Assembly (NCBI GenBank): GCA_963707015.1
Contig: CAVPOO010000010.1
Coordinates: forward strand, 62,001-126,000
Length of the DNA stretch: 64,000 nucleotides
Direction: 5' to 3'
Source: CAVPOO01 sp963707015
Lineage (GTDB): Bacteria; Pseudomonadota; Gammaproteobacteria; Thiohalobacterales; Thiohalobacteraceae
The position numbers were made by a program, and so were the translations under genes. Positions 25,757 to 35,442 of the stretch are shown one piece after another. The notes under the pieces were generated by a model. It ran no database searches and had not been told where the DNA came from. It worked only from the letters and a program-made list of their open reading frames with translations. Numbering within the stretch: position 1 is the first letter of the stretch; every line of letters starts with the position of its first letter.

Positions 25757-27591
25757 ATGCCAAAAGGATTGATCCGCGATTACAGCCGGAGGACGCGCGC
25801 CTCAGACCGTGCGTCTTTCACGACGCCGCTGTTTGAGACGGCGGACGGGAATGTCGAGCTCGATGTGTTGCGCTGGGGCGACGAAGTCGAACTGGACGAG
25901 CGGGAACCGGGCATCCCATCGCCGCGGCAGCGCGTTGTCAAAGCCGGCACCACCGGCTTCGTGCAGAGCGAGCACGTGGTGCTCCTCGCCTATGTCGATC
26001 GGCGTCGGGAGGGTGGCGCGTGGCGGTACACCGCGCCCCTGTACGAGAAGGAAACGGGCAGCGCGAAGAAATTCGATGTGCTGTGGGGCGACCGGCTGCA
26101 GATCCTCGCGATGGGGACCTCCCGCAGCCGGGTCAGGGTGCGCGGCTATGAGGGCTGGCTATCCAGCGACGCGATCACCGCACAGGGCCTGCTCGAGTTG
26201 TATTTCATCGACGTCGGCCAGGGCGATGGCGTATTGATCCGCACACCCGACGACCGTCACCTGCTCATCGATGGCGGTTATCCTCGGACCCGCCAGCCAA
26301 CCAACAAGAGCGCGGCCGACTTCGTGGACTGGAAGTTCTTCGATGACTACGGCGACTACCGCGTGAGACTGGATGCGATGATCGCCTCGCACTGCGATCT
26401 CGACCACTACGGCGGGCTCGACGATCTGCTCGGCGCGAGCGATGCGGCGCGCGAGGAACTCGATACCGCCGGCGCCGATATCGAGGCCTTCTACCACGCC
26501 GGCGTGTCCTGGTGGGAGCCAAGCCGGCACGAGATCGAGCAGTACAACCTCCGGGGCGACGCCCGCGACAGGTGGCTCGGTCCAACGACCGATGATCGGC
26601 TGGTGCGCCTGCTCGGGGACCATGACAGTCTGCGCGCCGCGCTGCTCGGGCGGTGATGAACCGCAACTGCAGGGCATGTGGAAACGCTTTCTGCAGAAGA
26701 TCGATGCCGCGACGACCCAGAGTCGGGCGACTCGGCATCGACGCCGACGACGTTGGCGAGACACAGTATCTTCCCGGCTTCGATCCGACTGCCGGCTGGT
26801 GCACCATCCGGGTGCTGGCGCCGGTCACGCACCGCAGACACGGCGAGCCCGCCGTCGTCGACTTCGGTGACGACTCACAGAACACCAACGGCCACAGTCT
26901 CGTGCTGCGTCTCGATTACGCGCATGCCCGCATCCTGCTCACCGGCGATCTCAACAAGCTCAGCATGCAGGCCATCCGGGAGGCGTTTGGCGAGCACATG
27001 CGGGAGTTTGCCTGCGATGTGGCGAAGGCCTGCCACCATGGCAGCGAGGACGTATCCTATGCCTTTCTGCTCGACATGCGGCCGGCCGCGACCGTGATTT
27101 CATCGGGCGACGTCGAGGGACATGCCCACCCTCGGGCCGCCATCGTCGCGGCCAGCGGGCTGACCGGACACGTCGAGATCGACGCCACCACCGATGAACT
27201 CATCACCCCGCTGGTCTACTCCACCGAGATCGAACGCAGCATTCGTCTCGGCCGCACGGAACGCATCGAGACCAGCGGCCTGCCCCACGGCGCGGACAGC
27301 ATCGATTTCAATCTCTTCGCGCGCGATGCAGACAATTTCCAGGGTGCGCTGAAAGCCGAAGCACAAGCGCACGAGGAGGCGAAGGTCACAAGCACCCTGC
27401 ATTACCGCGAATCGCGACCCGCCTTTTTTACCGCCAAGCGGGCGACACGCCGTCTGAAAGGCGCCTACCTCGCGACCGGCGTGCGCTACGGGCTCGTCAA
27501 TGTGCGCACCGACGGCAACCAGATCATCTGCGCCACCCAACGCGAAGACGGCGAAGGCTGGACGGTGCGATCCTTCAAGGCGCGGTTTTGA
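25757..27591 (+). pseudogene. SH3/metallo-beta-lactamase (ComEC-like) gene, frameshifted
   Basis: Two SH3-like copies (residues 24-80 and 92-145) precede a metallo-beta-lactamase domain with FIDVGQGDG near 150 and HCDLDH (212-217). The first frame stops at 26656 after LRAALLGR. The coding sense continues with GGDEPQLQGMWKRF in a second frame, and from about 26730 in a third frame through TGDLNKLS and ACHHGSE to 27591. Two +1-type shifts are therefore needed in about 90 bases. It is either a pseudogene or a sequencing-error locus. The rest is well preserved. ComEC-like domains usually hydrolyse nucleic acid or act in uptake; the SH3 pair is unusual. Repeats of the GGTGGGG type lie on both sides. 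Confidence 0.75.
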
Positions 27592-27878
27592 TCAGCAGGC
27601 GCCGGTTGACATGGCATGCCTGTGTGGGTGCATCGGGAGAGATTGCAGCTGCGGTGGGGTTCGTATCCTCACCCCACCTTACTCCTCTGTGCCACGCTCC
27701 GGTCATGGCCTGTACAAATCGGCGGCCGGTTTACCTGGAGAGGTTGCGGTGATGGTGGGTTTCCTACCGCACCCCACCCTGCGGACTTCTTCTTTGTTGA
27801 CGTCGGCTGGCTCCCGGCCGGACCGGGACGTGCCCTGCCTCTAAGGCCAGGCACGCCCGGGAGCCGGGCGCGTTCCGG
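27592..27878. other. non-coding region with GGTGGGG palindromes
   Basis: Two imperfect palindromes are present: 27653-27678 (GGTGGGG...CACCCCACC) and about 27754-27780 (GGTGGG...CACCCCACC). They resemble the inverted repeat at 25531-25623 on the other side of the SH3/MBL gene. No gene was found. Confidence 0.6.
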
Positions 27879-29759
27879 CTACTGCGCGCCGCGCAGCGGC
27901 TGGATCTCGGCGTTGCCGAAGACCGGCGCCGGCAGGGGGGCAAGCAGGTTGACCCGGTGGGTCTCCAGCGTGGCCAGATTGCCACCGAGATTGTCCTGCA
28001 GGTACTGGGCAACCACCTCGGTGCCGTCCATCTGCGCGTAGTCGTCAATGTCACCGACTGGCACGAACAGCGCCTTACCCGTGGCAGGATCACGCACAGC
28101 CACCTTGATATCGGTCGCCGCGATGCGGTTGATCAGGCCCGGGTCCGTGTCGTACCAGTACGAGGCATAGCTGTAGGCCGTCCCCGTCGTCACCAGCGGA
28201 TCGGCCCCGACCTTGATGTTCGAAGCGCGGTTGCCCGGCCCCTGGTAAGGATCGAAGTCGAAGGTTACGCCGGAGAAGCCGAACACCCAGCCGCCCCGCC
28301 AGTTGCGCGGGTCCGGATTCAGCGACCCGTCAGCCGGATTTTCGATCTGGTTCTTGACCGCCTGTCCCGGGATGGTGCCGCGGGCTATCCGCGGACCAAT
28401 GGGCATGTAGTGGTAGATATCTTCGAGCTTCACCGGCCCCGGTGCGACGTGGGTACCGTAGCGGAAACCGCGGATCGCCCCGATCTGAGTCCCGGCGACA
28501 CCCCGATAGGCGTCGGTCAGAAAGTTGTGGGAGGTACCTTCGACAACCCCCGGAAGGTCTTCATCCGAGAAATTGGACCGGTGCAGGCCAACCTGGGTGT
28601 AGCCGATCACGGTGTCGATGGGTGTCATCAGTGTGCCGCCGTGGAAGGGGTTCACCTGGGGCGTGAACTCGGGTCCGGCAACGAACGGCGCGCGGATCTG
28701 CGCCACCTTGGCGGCGATAAAGGGGTCCTCTTTGATCGTGGAATCGATCACATGGGACTTCCACTTCCAGCCCTCGAGCCTGCCGTTCCTGAATGTGAGC
28801 CGCAACTCTCCCAGGTTGGTCCCATCCTGCCCTTCCTCGACAATGATGGTCTTGCCCCCGTTGGGCGTGGTAACCACCACGGCATCCGGGGTCTCCTCAT
28901 GCATGTCGGAAGACAGGATCACATCGATGCCGTCGTTGCGCTGGGCCAACAGGCTGTTGTTGGCCAGGCCCAGCTCTGAGAGCATGACGATCACGTCGAC
29001 ACGCTCCTCACTGCGCAGCGTCGCGACTTGGGCCTGCAGCTCTGCCTCCACTTCAGAGACATCCGGCGTACCCGACGTGCCCGGGGGGGCCGAGCTCAGG
29101 AAGCACAGACCTTCGGTGACGGCCGAACCGACCACCTGAGGACCCCGATCGGTGGTGAACCCGAGTATGCCCACCCTCACGCCGTTCAGATTCCTGACCA
29201 CGTACGGCGGAAGTACATAGTCGCCCTCCGGGCAGCTGCCGCTGGCGGGGGCGAAGCGCACGTTGGCCGCGACCGTCCCCCACGGCGCCTTCGGACTGGG
29301 ACCGGCGAACAGTTCCAGGAAGCGATCGGTCCCGTACACGAACTCCCAGTTGCCCGGGGCAAAGCCGTCGATGCCGAACGCGTTCAGCACGTCCACCATG
29401 GCCTGACCGCGCGTATAGAGCGCCTCTGCGGAACCCTGGATGGTATCGCCCGTGTTGAGCAGCAGGGTGCGCTTCTTGCCGCCCTCGGCATGCCTCCGAA
29501 TCTGCTGAATCCGGGTGTAGATCCGCGCCAGGCCGCCCTCCGGCTTGTTGCCGCGGCTGTCACTGCGCAGATTGGGACGCGGCACCATGTGCCCGTGAAA
29601 GTCACCGATGTGTATGAGCGTCAGCTTCAGGTCCCCGTCCTTGTTCTTGGCCACGGCGCTGCCCAGGCCCGAAAGCCCCAGCGCACCGGCAATGACGATC
29701 GCCCCGCTTGCCTGCAGCATACGCCGGCTGAGTCTGCTTCGCTGTAACTGCATCTTCAT
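27879..29759 (-). CDS. Tat-exported SoxB/5'-nucleotidase-family metallophosphatase
   Basis: 626 residues. The N-terminus carries a Tat-like SRRMLQ followed by a hydrophobic core and AVA. The dimetal calcineurin-like core shows HIGDFHGH (Asp53, His55), NTGDTIQ (Asp105) and GNWEFVYG near 137. Most 5'-nucleotidases have GNHE and SoxB has GHWE, so it is intermediate. A histidine block typical of the family (GHTH) appears altered to SSDMHEE near 290. SoxB partners (soxXA, soxYZ) are not next to it. Possible roles are sulfur-substrate hydrolysis or nucleotide/phosphate salvage in the periplasm. GGAGGG upstream supports ATG 29759. Confidence 0.83.
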   Translation of the reverse strand: MKMQLQRSRLSRRMLQASGAIVIAGALGLSGLGSAVAKNKDGDLKLTLIHIGDFHGHMVPRPNLRSDSRGNKPEGGLARIYTRIQQIRRHAEGGKKRTLLLNTGDTIQGSAEALYTRGQAMVDVLNAFGIDGFAPGNWEFVYGTDRFLELFAGPSPKAPWGTVAANVRFAPASGSCPEGDYVLPPYVVRNLNGVRVGILGFTTDRGPQVVGSAVTEGLCFLSSAPPGTSGTPDVSEVEAELQAQVATLRSEERVDVIVMLSELGLANNSLLAQRNDGIDVILSSDMHEETPDAVVVTTPNGGKTIIVEEGQDGTNLGELRLTFRNGRLEGWKWKSHVIDSTIKEDPFIAAKVAQIRAPFVAGPEFTPQVNPFHGGTLMTPIDTVIGYTQVGLHRSNFSDEDLPGVVEGTSHNFLTDAYRGVAGTQIGAIRGFRYGTHVAPGPVKLEDIYHYMPIGPRIARGTIPGQAVKNQIENPADGSLNPDPRNWRGGWVFGFSGVTFDFDPYQGPGNRASNIKVGADPLVTTGTAYSYASYWYDTDPGLINRIAATDIKVAVRDPATGKALFVPVGDIDDYAQMDGTEVVAQYLQDNLGGNLATLETHRVNLLAPLPAPVFGNAEIQPLRGAQ

Positions 29760-30177
29760 ATTCACACCCTCCTCTTTGTAAATGACTGCTAACCACTGAA
29801 TGAGCTCCGCGGACATCCTCGGCAACGCACACGGATATCAGGGCGCCATCGTGGTGCCTTCAAGAGTCATGGCCACACCCTAGGCCTCCGGAGCAACCTG
29901 AGTCTAGCTCGCGAGCGAGACGCCGTGTATAGGGAAATTGCCTATCCTGAGCGAGCAGATCACTCAATACAGATCGGCTCTGCACATCCCGCCTGTCCAG
30001 GCACCCTCTGCTTGCCTGACGCGCTCTTACCGGCGAAAGGCAGGCCCTCGCGCCCTCACGACATCAGGAGCATGACGCATTCAGGTGCGGTGCAGGGCGG
30101 ACCACACGGAGCCGGCCTTCAGGACTTGGCGCGAAAGAGCCCAGCCACTCGAACGACGGGAAGTGAGCAGTCCGTGA
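29760..30177. other. intergenic region, no gene seen
   Basis: About 420 bases between the metallophosphatase start and the solute-binding protein stop. A short open frame at 29925-30221 has no credible start site or composition. A GGCGCCATCGTGGTGCC hairpin lies near 29842. No repeat family member was found. Confidence 0.4.
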
Positions 30178-30963
30178 TTAGCGGATCTTTGGTGCTGCAA
30201 TCAGTTTCTCGTAGTCACTGACCAGTTTCTGATAGGAGCCGTCGGCCTTCATCGCGGCGATGGCCTTGTCGAAATCACTCACGATCGACGGGTAATCGGC
30301 CGTCGCCTTGCTGACGGCGATGTGCAGATCGCGGTGTTCGAGCGGCTTGGGGAGAAACTCGAGGTCCTTGACACTCTCCGGCATGTACAGGGTGAGTGCA
30401 TAGGTCAGGGTTCGTTCATCCCCGAGCGTGAGATCCACCTGGCGCTGCGCCACTTTCAGCAGGTTCTGAACGATGTAGTTGGCGTTGACGCGGATCAGGC
30501 CGGGCGCCTGGGCGAATTCGTCGCCATAGCCGTAATCCTTGACGATGCCGATCATCAGGCCCTGGAGATCCGTGAGGTTGTTGAACTCGATGTTTCTGTC
30601 CTTGCGCTTGATGAAGCGCACATCACTGGCCAGATAGGGCTTGCTGAACGCCAGGTCTCTGGCGCGATCACGCGTGTACCAGACGGCCGGGAGCACGTCG
30701 TAGACCCCCAGGCGCGCGCCTTCGAGCACGCGCGGCCAGGTGTCGAAGACGTAGGACAGCCGGTAACCGGCGCGTTCGAGCGCCGTTGAGATAATGGCCA
30801 TCGCCATGCCCTTCTGCGGCAGGTCCTCCCCATCGTAAGGCGGCCAGGGGCTGCCGCCGACGACGAGCTCCCGCGCCAGCGCATTTCCGCCCGCGGCCGC
30901 CAACGCGAGACTCAGTACGAGGCAATGTGCCCGCCTGCAGAATAACCGGACTGCACCACGCAT
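30178..30963 (-). CDS. extracellular solute-binding protein (SBP_bac_3-type)
   Basis: 261 residues with a signal peptide cleaved after Ala30 (GGNALA). The mature part follows the amino-acid-binding SBP_bac_3 pattern: GSPWPPYDG, then the conserved AISTALERAGY helix, and DLTLGDERTLTYAL in lobe 2. No permease or ATPase gene is adjacent, so it may be an orphan binding protein or a sensor-type receptor. AGGGGGA upstream supports ATG 30963. Ligand unknown; polar amino acids are the family default. Confidence 0.8.
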   Translation of the reverse strand: MRGAVRLFCRRAHCLVLSLALAAAGGNALARELVVGGSPWPPYDGEDLPQKGMAMAIISTALERAGYRLSYVFDTWPRVLEGARLGVYDVLPAVWYTRDRARDLAFSKPYLASDVRFIKRKDRNIEFNNLTDLQGLMIGIVKDYGYGDEFAQAPGLIRVNANYIVQNLLKVAQRQVDLTLGDERTLTYALTLYMPESVKDLEFLPKPLEHRDLHIAVSKATADYPSIVSDFDKAIAAMKADGSYQKLVSDYEKLIAAPKIR

Positions 30964-31350
30964 CGAGACGTCCCCCTGAATCCGAATGGAAAATGCAATT
31001 CTACCGAAAATTGCTGCCCGGCGGCGCGTTGCCGGAAAACCCGCCTGGGCAGGGCCGCCACGGACCCGACAGATTATCGGATCAGGCGTAAATGGCACTG
31101 ACTTGAGCCGAAATGTAGGGGTTAGTGTTTTCTGCGTAACCCGCCACGCGTTGCAGAGCAACACAGCGCATTTTTTGAGTGCCTGCCGGCACAGCCGGTG
31201 GGTTACGGCACAAACTGCGTGCCTGACCCACCCTACATCGAGTCTGGAACCGCCCGAGTCAGTGCCATTCGGATCAGACGGGTTTGCGTCGATGCCGTGT
31301 CCAACAGACATCGCTGCGCGCACAGCAGTGACACGCGGCCGCATTGCCCG
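30964..31350. other. intergenic region with family 3 repeat
   Basis: Holds a complete inverted family 3 element (31090-31271). The rest is non-coding. No other gene was seen. Confidence 0.5.
31090..31271. mobile_element. palindromic element family 3, copy 4 (inverted)
   Basis: About 182 bp in the opposite orientation to copy 1. It has AATGGCACTGACTT on one side and AGTGCCATTCGG on the other. The hairpin is at 31197-31232 (GGTGGGTTACGGCAC, loop, GTGCCTGACCCACC). Length and arrangement match copy 1 almost throughout. Confidence 0.75.
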
Positions 31351-33078
31351 TCAGGCCGGCTCGATGTGATCCACGATCAACTGCAGGCTGCGCAGGCCCC
31401 GGTATTCGTTGACATCCGGGCGGTAGGCGATGCGGACCCGATCGTGCCCGGCGAGGCTGATCTCGTCGGCCTTGTTGAAGGCGATGGCCTCCATGGCCCG
31501 GCGCTGCCCCGGCAGCCCCAGGGTCATTTTCAGGTGATGGCTGCCCACCACGCGGTGATGGATCAGGTCGAACACCCCGTCGAAGACCGGCTCGGGAAAT
31601 CCCTGTCCCCAGGGCCCGGTCACGCGCAGGAGCTCCGCCGTCGCCAGGGTGAGCTCCTCGTCGGCAAGCTCACCGTCGCTGTGCACGATGCCCTGCAGCT
31701 CATCCTCACCCAGATGCCGGCGGATTTCGGCATCGAAGGCGTCGCGGAAGGCCTCGAAGTGCGTCTGTCTGAGTGACAGGCCCGCAGCCATGGCGTGGCC
31801 GCCGAATTTTGCGATCAGGCCCGGATGGCTCGCGGCGATGGCATCCAGCGCATCGCGGATATGCAGCCCCGGCACCGAGCGTGCCGAACCCTTGAGCTCG
31901 CCCTCCCCGGCCGGCGCGAAGGCGATCACCGGGCGGTGATATTTTTCCTTGATGCGCGCGGCGAGAATTCCGATCACGCCCTGATGCCAGTCTGCGTTGT
32001 ACAGACACAGCCCGGTGGGCAGGCTGCTGGCATTGAGATGCAGTGTTTCCAGCTCGCGCAGGGCCTGCTGCTTCATATCCGCCTCGATCTCGCGGCGCTC
32101 CCGGTTCAGCGCGTCGAGCTGGCGCGCCATGTCGCCCGCCGCGTCGGCGTTGTCGGTGAGCAGGCATTCAATGCCGAGCGACATGTCATCGAGACGCCCC
32201 GCGGCATTGAGGCGCGGCCCCACTACAAAGCCCAGGTCCTGCGCCGTGACGCGCTCGAGGCCGCGACCGGCGACCTGCAGCAGGGCGATGATCCCCGGGG
32301 CGCAGCGCCCGGCACGTATGCGCGCCAGACCCTGATGGACCAGGATGCGGTTGTTGTGATCGAGCGGCACCACGTCTGCGACCGTACCCAGCGCGACCAG
32401 GTCCAGCAACTCGGCGAGATTGGGTTCAGCCCGCGCGGTCTGCGCAAACCAGCCGCGTTCGCGCAGCCGTTTACGCAAGGCGATCATCAGGTAGAAGGCC
32501 ACGCCCACCCCGGCAAGATGCTTGCTCGGGAAGGCGTCGCCTTCGAGGTTGGGATTCACGATGGCATCGGCGGCAGGCAGCTCGGCGCCGGGCAGGTGAT
32601 GATCGGTCACCAGCACCTCGATCCCCTGCGCGCGCGCGGCCGCGACGCCGTCCAGGCTGGAGACGCCGTTATCGACCGTCACGATCAGATCCGGCTGCAG
32701 CCCGGCCGCCACCGCCACGATCTCCGGCGTCAGCCCGTAGCCGTACTCGAAGCGGTTCGGCACCAGATAGCGCACCTCTCCCGCGCCCAGGCGCCGCAGG
32801 GCCCGCAGCATCAGGGCCGAGCTGGTGGCGCCGTCGGCATCGAAATCGCCGACGATGAGGATGCGGTAACGTTCGTGCAGGGCCCGCTCGAGCAGGTCGA
32901 CCGCGCGCTCGATGCCACCCATGAGTTCGGGTGGATGCAGGCGGGTGATGGAGGGATCGAGCTCGCGCGCCGAATCGATATTGCGCGCGGCATAGACACG
33001 GCGCAGCAGGGGCGGCAGGTCCCCAAGCAGCAGATCGGGCGCGAGGCGCAGCGGTCGGCGTACGATGCGGCTAATCAT
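31351..33078 (-). CDS. recJ: single-stranded-DNA-specific exonuclease RecJ
   Basis: 5'-to-3' exonuclease used in recombinational and mismatch repair. 575 residues (E. coli 577). DHH-family metal sites are seen at DFDADG (78-83) and TDHHLPG (DHH 159-161). The C-terminal domain has GGHAMAAG. The start ATG 33078 overlaps the stop of the preceding RpfE-type gene by 8 bases, showing close coupling. It is the last gene of a leftward operon from alaC. Confidence 0.96.
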   Translation of the reverse strand: MISRIVRRPLRLAPDLLLGDLPPLLRRVYAARNIDSARELDPSITRLHPPELMGGIERAVDLLERALHERYRILIVGDFDADGATSSALMLRALRRLGAGEVRYLVPNRFEYGYGLTPEIVAVAAGLQPDLIVTVDNGVSSLDGVAAARAQGIEVLVTDHHLPGAELPAADAIVNPNLEGDAFPSKHLAGVGVAFYLMIALRKRLRERGWFAQTARAEPNLAELLDLVALGTVADVVPLDHNNRILVHQGLARIRAGRCAPGIIALLQVAGRGLERVTAQDLGFVVGPRLNAAGRLDDMSLGIECLLTDNADAAGDMARQLDALNRERREIEADMKQQALRELETLHLNASSLPTGLCLYNADWHQGVIGILAARIKEKYHRPVIAFAPAGEGELKGSARSVPGLHIRDALDAIAASHPGLIAKFGGHAMAAGLSLRQTHFEAFRDAFDAEIRRHLGEDELQGIVHSDGELADEELTLATAELLRVTGPWGQGFPEPVFDGVFDLIHHRVVGSHHLKMTLGLPGQRRAMEAIAFNKADEISLAGHDRVRIAYRPDVNEYRGLRSLQLIVDHIEPA

Positions 33079-34114
33079 ACGCCGCCAGTGTCTGCCAGGA
33101 CTGCACACGCCGCCAGAACCGCCTGAGTCCGTTGCGCGAGACGCGGTAGCGGCGCCCGTTGCAGGGGTACAGACTCAAGGCCGCGATTTCCCCGCGCCGC
33201 AGGGCGCGCGCCAGGGGGACAAACCATGTCTCTTCCATCCGTGCCAGTTCCCTCATCCAGGCCTCGACATCGCCGTAGGCGACAGGCTCGGCCAGACCGT
33301 CCTGAATGATCAGTTGCTCGCCCGGTGGACCCGGCAGAGCGCCTGCGCCCTCGACGCCGGTCTCGAAGGGTACACCACAGAGCGCCGCAAGTCCCCGCCC
33401 CAGGGGCTCGTCGCCCTGGACCCGGGTCCAGGCAACCGTCGGCGCTGCCGGGCACACCCCGCCGCCCCAGAACCACAGGCTGTTGATCGCCGGCCTTCCG
33501 GCGGTTTCCCGCGCCCGGTTCACGGGATGCGCGTGAAACAGCATCTGCACCTCGTTCATGACGCGGTGCCAGAACGGCGCCTCGGCTCCCTGCGGCAGGA
33601 AGGGATCGATGTGGTGCGCCCGCACCACAGACGGCGGCGCGGTGCGGATCGCCGCGGGTCCGGGCAGCTGCAGATAGCCGCGCTGCGGATGCAGCGCCTC
33701 CAGCCGCCAGCCCTGCCCGGCATAAAACGCGTTGAAGCTCGCCGCCAGCGCCGCCGCCTCCGCCGCGTCGATCGACAGGGCGGCGCCATCGAAGAGTATC
33801 AGCCGCGACGGGTCGGCGCGAAGGTGTACCGGGTCGGCCCGCAGCCAGAAGCCCTCTGCGGGCGCGCCGCTGTCGGCCAGCCGGGTCAGCGCCGCCAGGG
33901 GCAGGTCCCCGTCCGCCTCGCGGGGGATACCGAACAGCCAGCAGAGCGATTCCTCAAAACCGGTCACCGGCACCGGTGAGACATCACTGCGCGACAACAG
34001 GCGCCGCAGGCTGACCAGTCGGGCGAGGCCGGCGGCCGCCTCGCCGAGGTCCAGGCCCGCGATCGTATCCAGCAGGCCGGGCACCACCAGGCTGAGCTCA
34101 CGGGGTGTTCGCAT
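33071..34114 (-). CDS. RpfE-type regulatory protein (COG4255-like)
   Basis: 347 residues, cytoplasmic. It looks like the conserved RpfE family found near recJ in many Gammaproteobacteria: LSLVVPGLL, QMLFHAHPVN, then NSLWFWGGG, all of which recall a degenerate phosphoglycerate-mutase-like (alkaline phosphatase superfamily) fold. Function is not established; in Xanthomonas rpfE sits in the quorum-sensing region. ATG 34114 was picked over the longer frame because the conserved region starts right after it. The stop overlaps recJ by 8 bases. Confidence 0.78.
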   Translation of the reverse strand: MRTPRELSLVVPGLLDTIAGLDLGEAAAGLARLVSLRRLLSRSDVSPVPVTGFEESLCWLFGIPREADGDLPLAALTRLADSGAPAEGFWLRADPVHLRADPSRLILFDGAALSIDAAEAAALAASFNAFYAGQGWRLEALHPQRGYLQLPGPAAIRTAPPSVVRAHHIDPFLPQGAEAPFWHRVMNEVQMLFHAHPVNRARETAGRPAINSLWFWGGGVCPAAPTVAWTRVQGDEPLGRGLAALCGVPFETGVEGAGALPGPPGEQLIIQDGLAEPVAYGDVEAWMRELARMEETWFVPLARALRRGEIAALSLYPCNGRRYRVSRNGLRRFWRRVQSWQTLAAYD

Positions 34115-34211
34115 AAGGCCAGGATGCGCGTGTGATGAATCGGATGCCTGGCGCCTTAATGTTCCCTCACCCTCGGCAAGCGCGCCCTGCGTTCGCCGCA
34201 AGCCGTCCGGA

Positions 34212-35363
34212 CTAGGCGGTCTGCCCGAGCCCCGACAGGATGGCGCTGCGCACGGCATCGAGCGTCGCGTCGACCGTCGCCAGCGTACCCTGGCACTGTT
34301 TGATGGCGGTATCGGGATCCTTCAGGCCATGGCCGGTGAGGGTGCAGACGATCGAGCTGCCCTCCGGGATCTTGCCAGACTGCACGTCGCGCAAGGCGCC
34401 CGCCACCGAGGTCGCGGAGGCCGGCTCGCAGAAGATGCCTTCCTTGCCCGCCAGCAGTTTCTGCGCCGCCAGGATTTCCTCATCCGTGCATTCATCGAAC
34501 CAGCCGCCCGATTCCTTCTGCGCCTGCCAGGCAAACTCCCAGGACTGCGGATGCCCGATACGAATGGCGGTCGCAACAGTTTCCGGATCGTCGACCATCT
34601 TGCCGCGCAGGAAGGGTGCGGCACCGGCCGCCTGGTAGCCCAGCATGCGCGGCCGGTTACCCACGATGGCGCCGCCGGCATAGGCGCAATGCCCCTTGCA
34701 GAAGCCGCACGCCGCGGTGACATGCTCGCCCGAGCCGGAGGAATATTCGCAGTAGCCGATCCAGTGCGCGGTGATATTGCCGGCGTTGCCGACCGGCAGG
34801 CAGTGATAATCCGGCGCGCGGCCCAGTTCCTCGACGATCTCGAAGGCCGCGGTCTTCTGACCCTGCAGGCGATAGGGATTGATCGAGTTGACGATGGTCA
34901 CCGGCGCCTCTTCGGCAACCTCCTTGACCAGCTGCATGCCGACATCGAAGTTGCCGCGGATCTGCAGCACCACGGCCCCGTGCAGCATGGCCTGGGCAAG
35001 CTTGCCCAGGGCAATCTTGCCCTCCGGGATCAGGACAAAGGCGGTAATGCCGGCGCGTGCGGCGTAGGCGGCCGCCGATGCCGAGGTATTGCCGGTCGAG
35101 GCGCAGATGACGGCGCGCGAGCCCTCGTCCACGGCCTTGGTGACGGCCATGGTCATGCCCCGGTCCTTGAAGGAGCCGGTCGGATTCAGGCCCTCGTACT
35201 TGACGTACAGGGCAACCTCCCTGCCGATCTCGCGCGGTATGTTGTGCAGGCGGATCAGCGGGGTGTTGCCCTCGCCCAGGCTGATGATGCGGGTATCATC
35301 GTGGATCGGCAGCCGGTCACGATAGGTCTCGATCAGGCCCGTGTAACGTGGTCTGAATGGCAT
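34212..35363 (-). CDS. thrC: threonine synthase with Cys-rich insertion
   Basis: Makes threonine from O-phosphohomoserine with PLP. 383 residues. Lys66 in NPTGSFKDRG is the PLP lysine, and GNAGNIT binds phosphate. Between GYCEY (near 205) and RPRMLGYQAAG (near 237) is an insertion with Cys219-x-x-Cys222-x-x-x-Cys226, plus Cys205 and His225. Such an insertion is absent from the shorter threonine synthases I know and could bind metal, but this is untested. It follows hom 80 bases away on the same strand. Confidence 0.94.
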   Translation of the reverse strand: MPFRPRYTGLIETYRDRLPIHDDTRIISLGEGNTPLIRLHNIPREIGREVALYVKYEGLNPTGSFKDRGMTMAVTKAVDEGSRAVICASTGNTSASAAAYAARAGITAFVLIPEGKIALGKLAQAMLHGAVVLQIRGNFDVGMQLVKEVAEEAPVTIVNSINPYRLQGQKTAAFEIVEELGRAPDYHCLPVGNAGNITAHWIGYCEYSSGSGEHVTAACGFCKGHCAYAGGAIVGNRPRMLGYQAAGAAPFLRGKMVDDPETVATAIRIGHPQSWEFAWQAQKESGGWFDECTDEEILAAQKLLAGKEGIFCEPASATSVAGALRDVQSGKIPEGSSIVCTLTGHGLKDPDTAIKQCQGTLATVDATLDAVRSAILSGLGQTA

Positions 35364-35442
35364 GATGTGTCCACCTCTTTAGGTTTTGAATCCTGGCCCG
35401 GCCGACCGACAGCCCGGGATCGGGGCGGCGTGCAGCCGCCGC

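Noticed and set aside
26640..26730. Programmed frameshift in the SH3/MBL gene
   Set aside because: Two shifts in different places and no slippery sequence such as a run of A or T; error or decay is simpler.
29925..30221. 98-residue plus-strand open frame
   Set aside because: No ribosome site and no recognisable domain; composition not coding-like, and it overlaps the end of the solute-binding protein gene.
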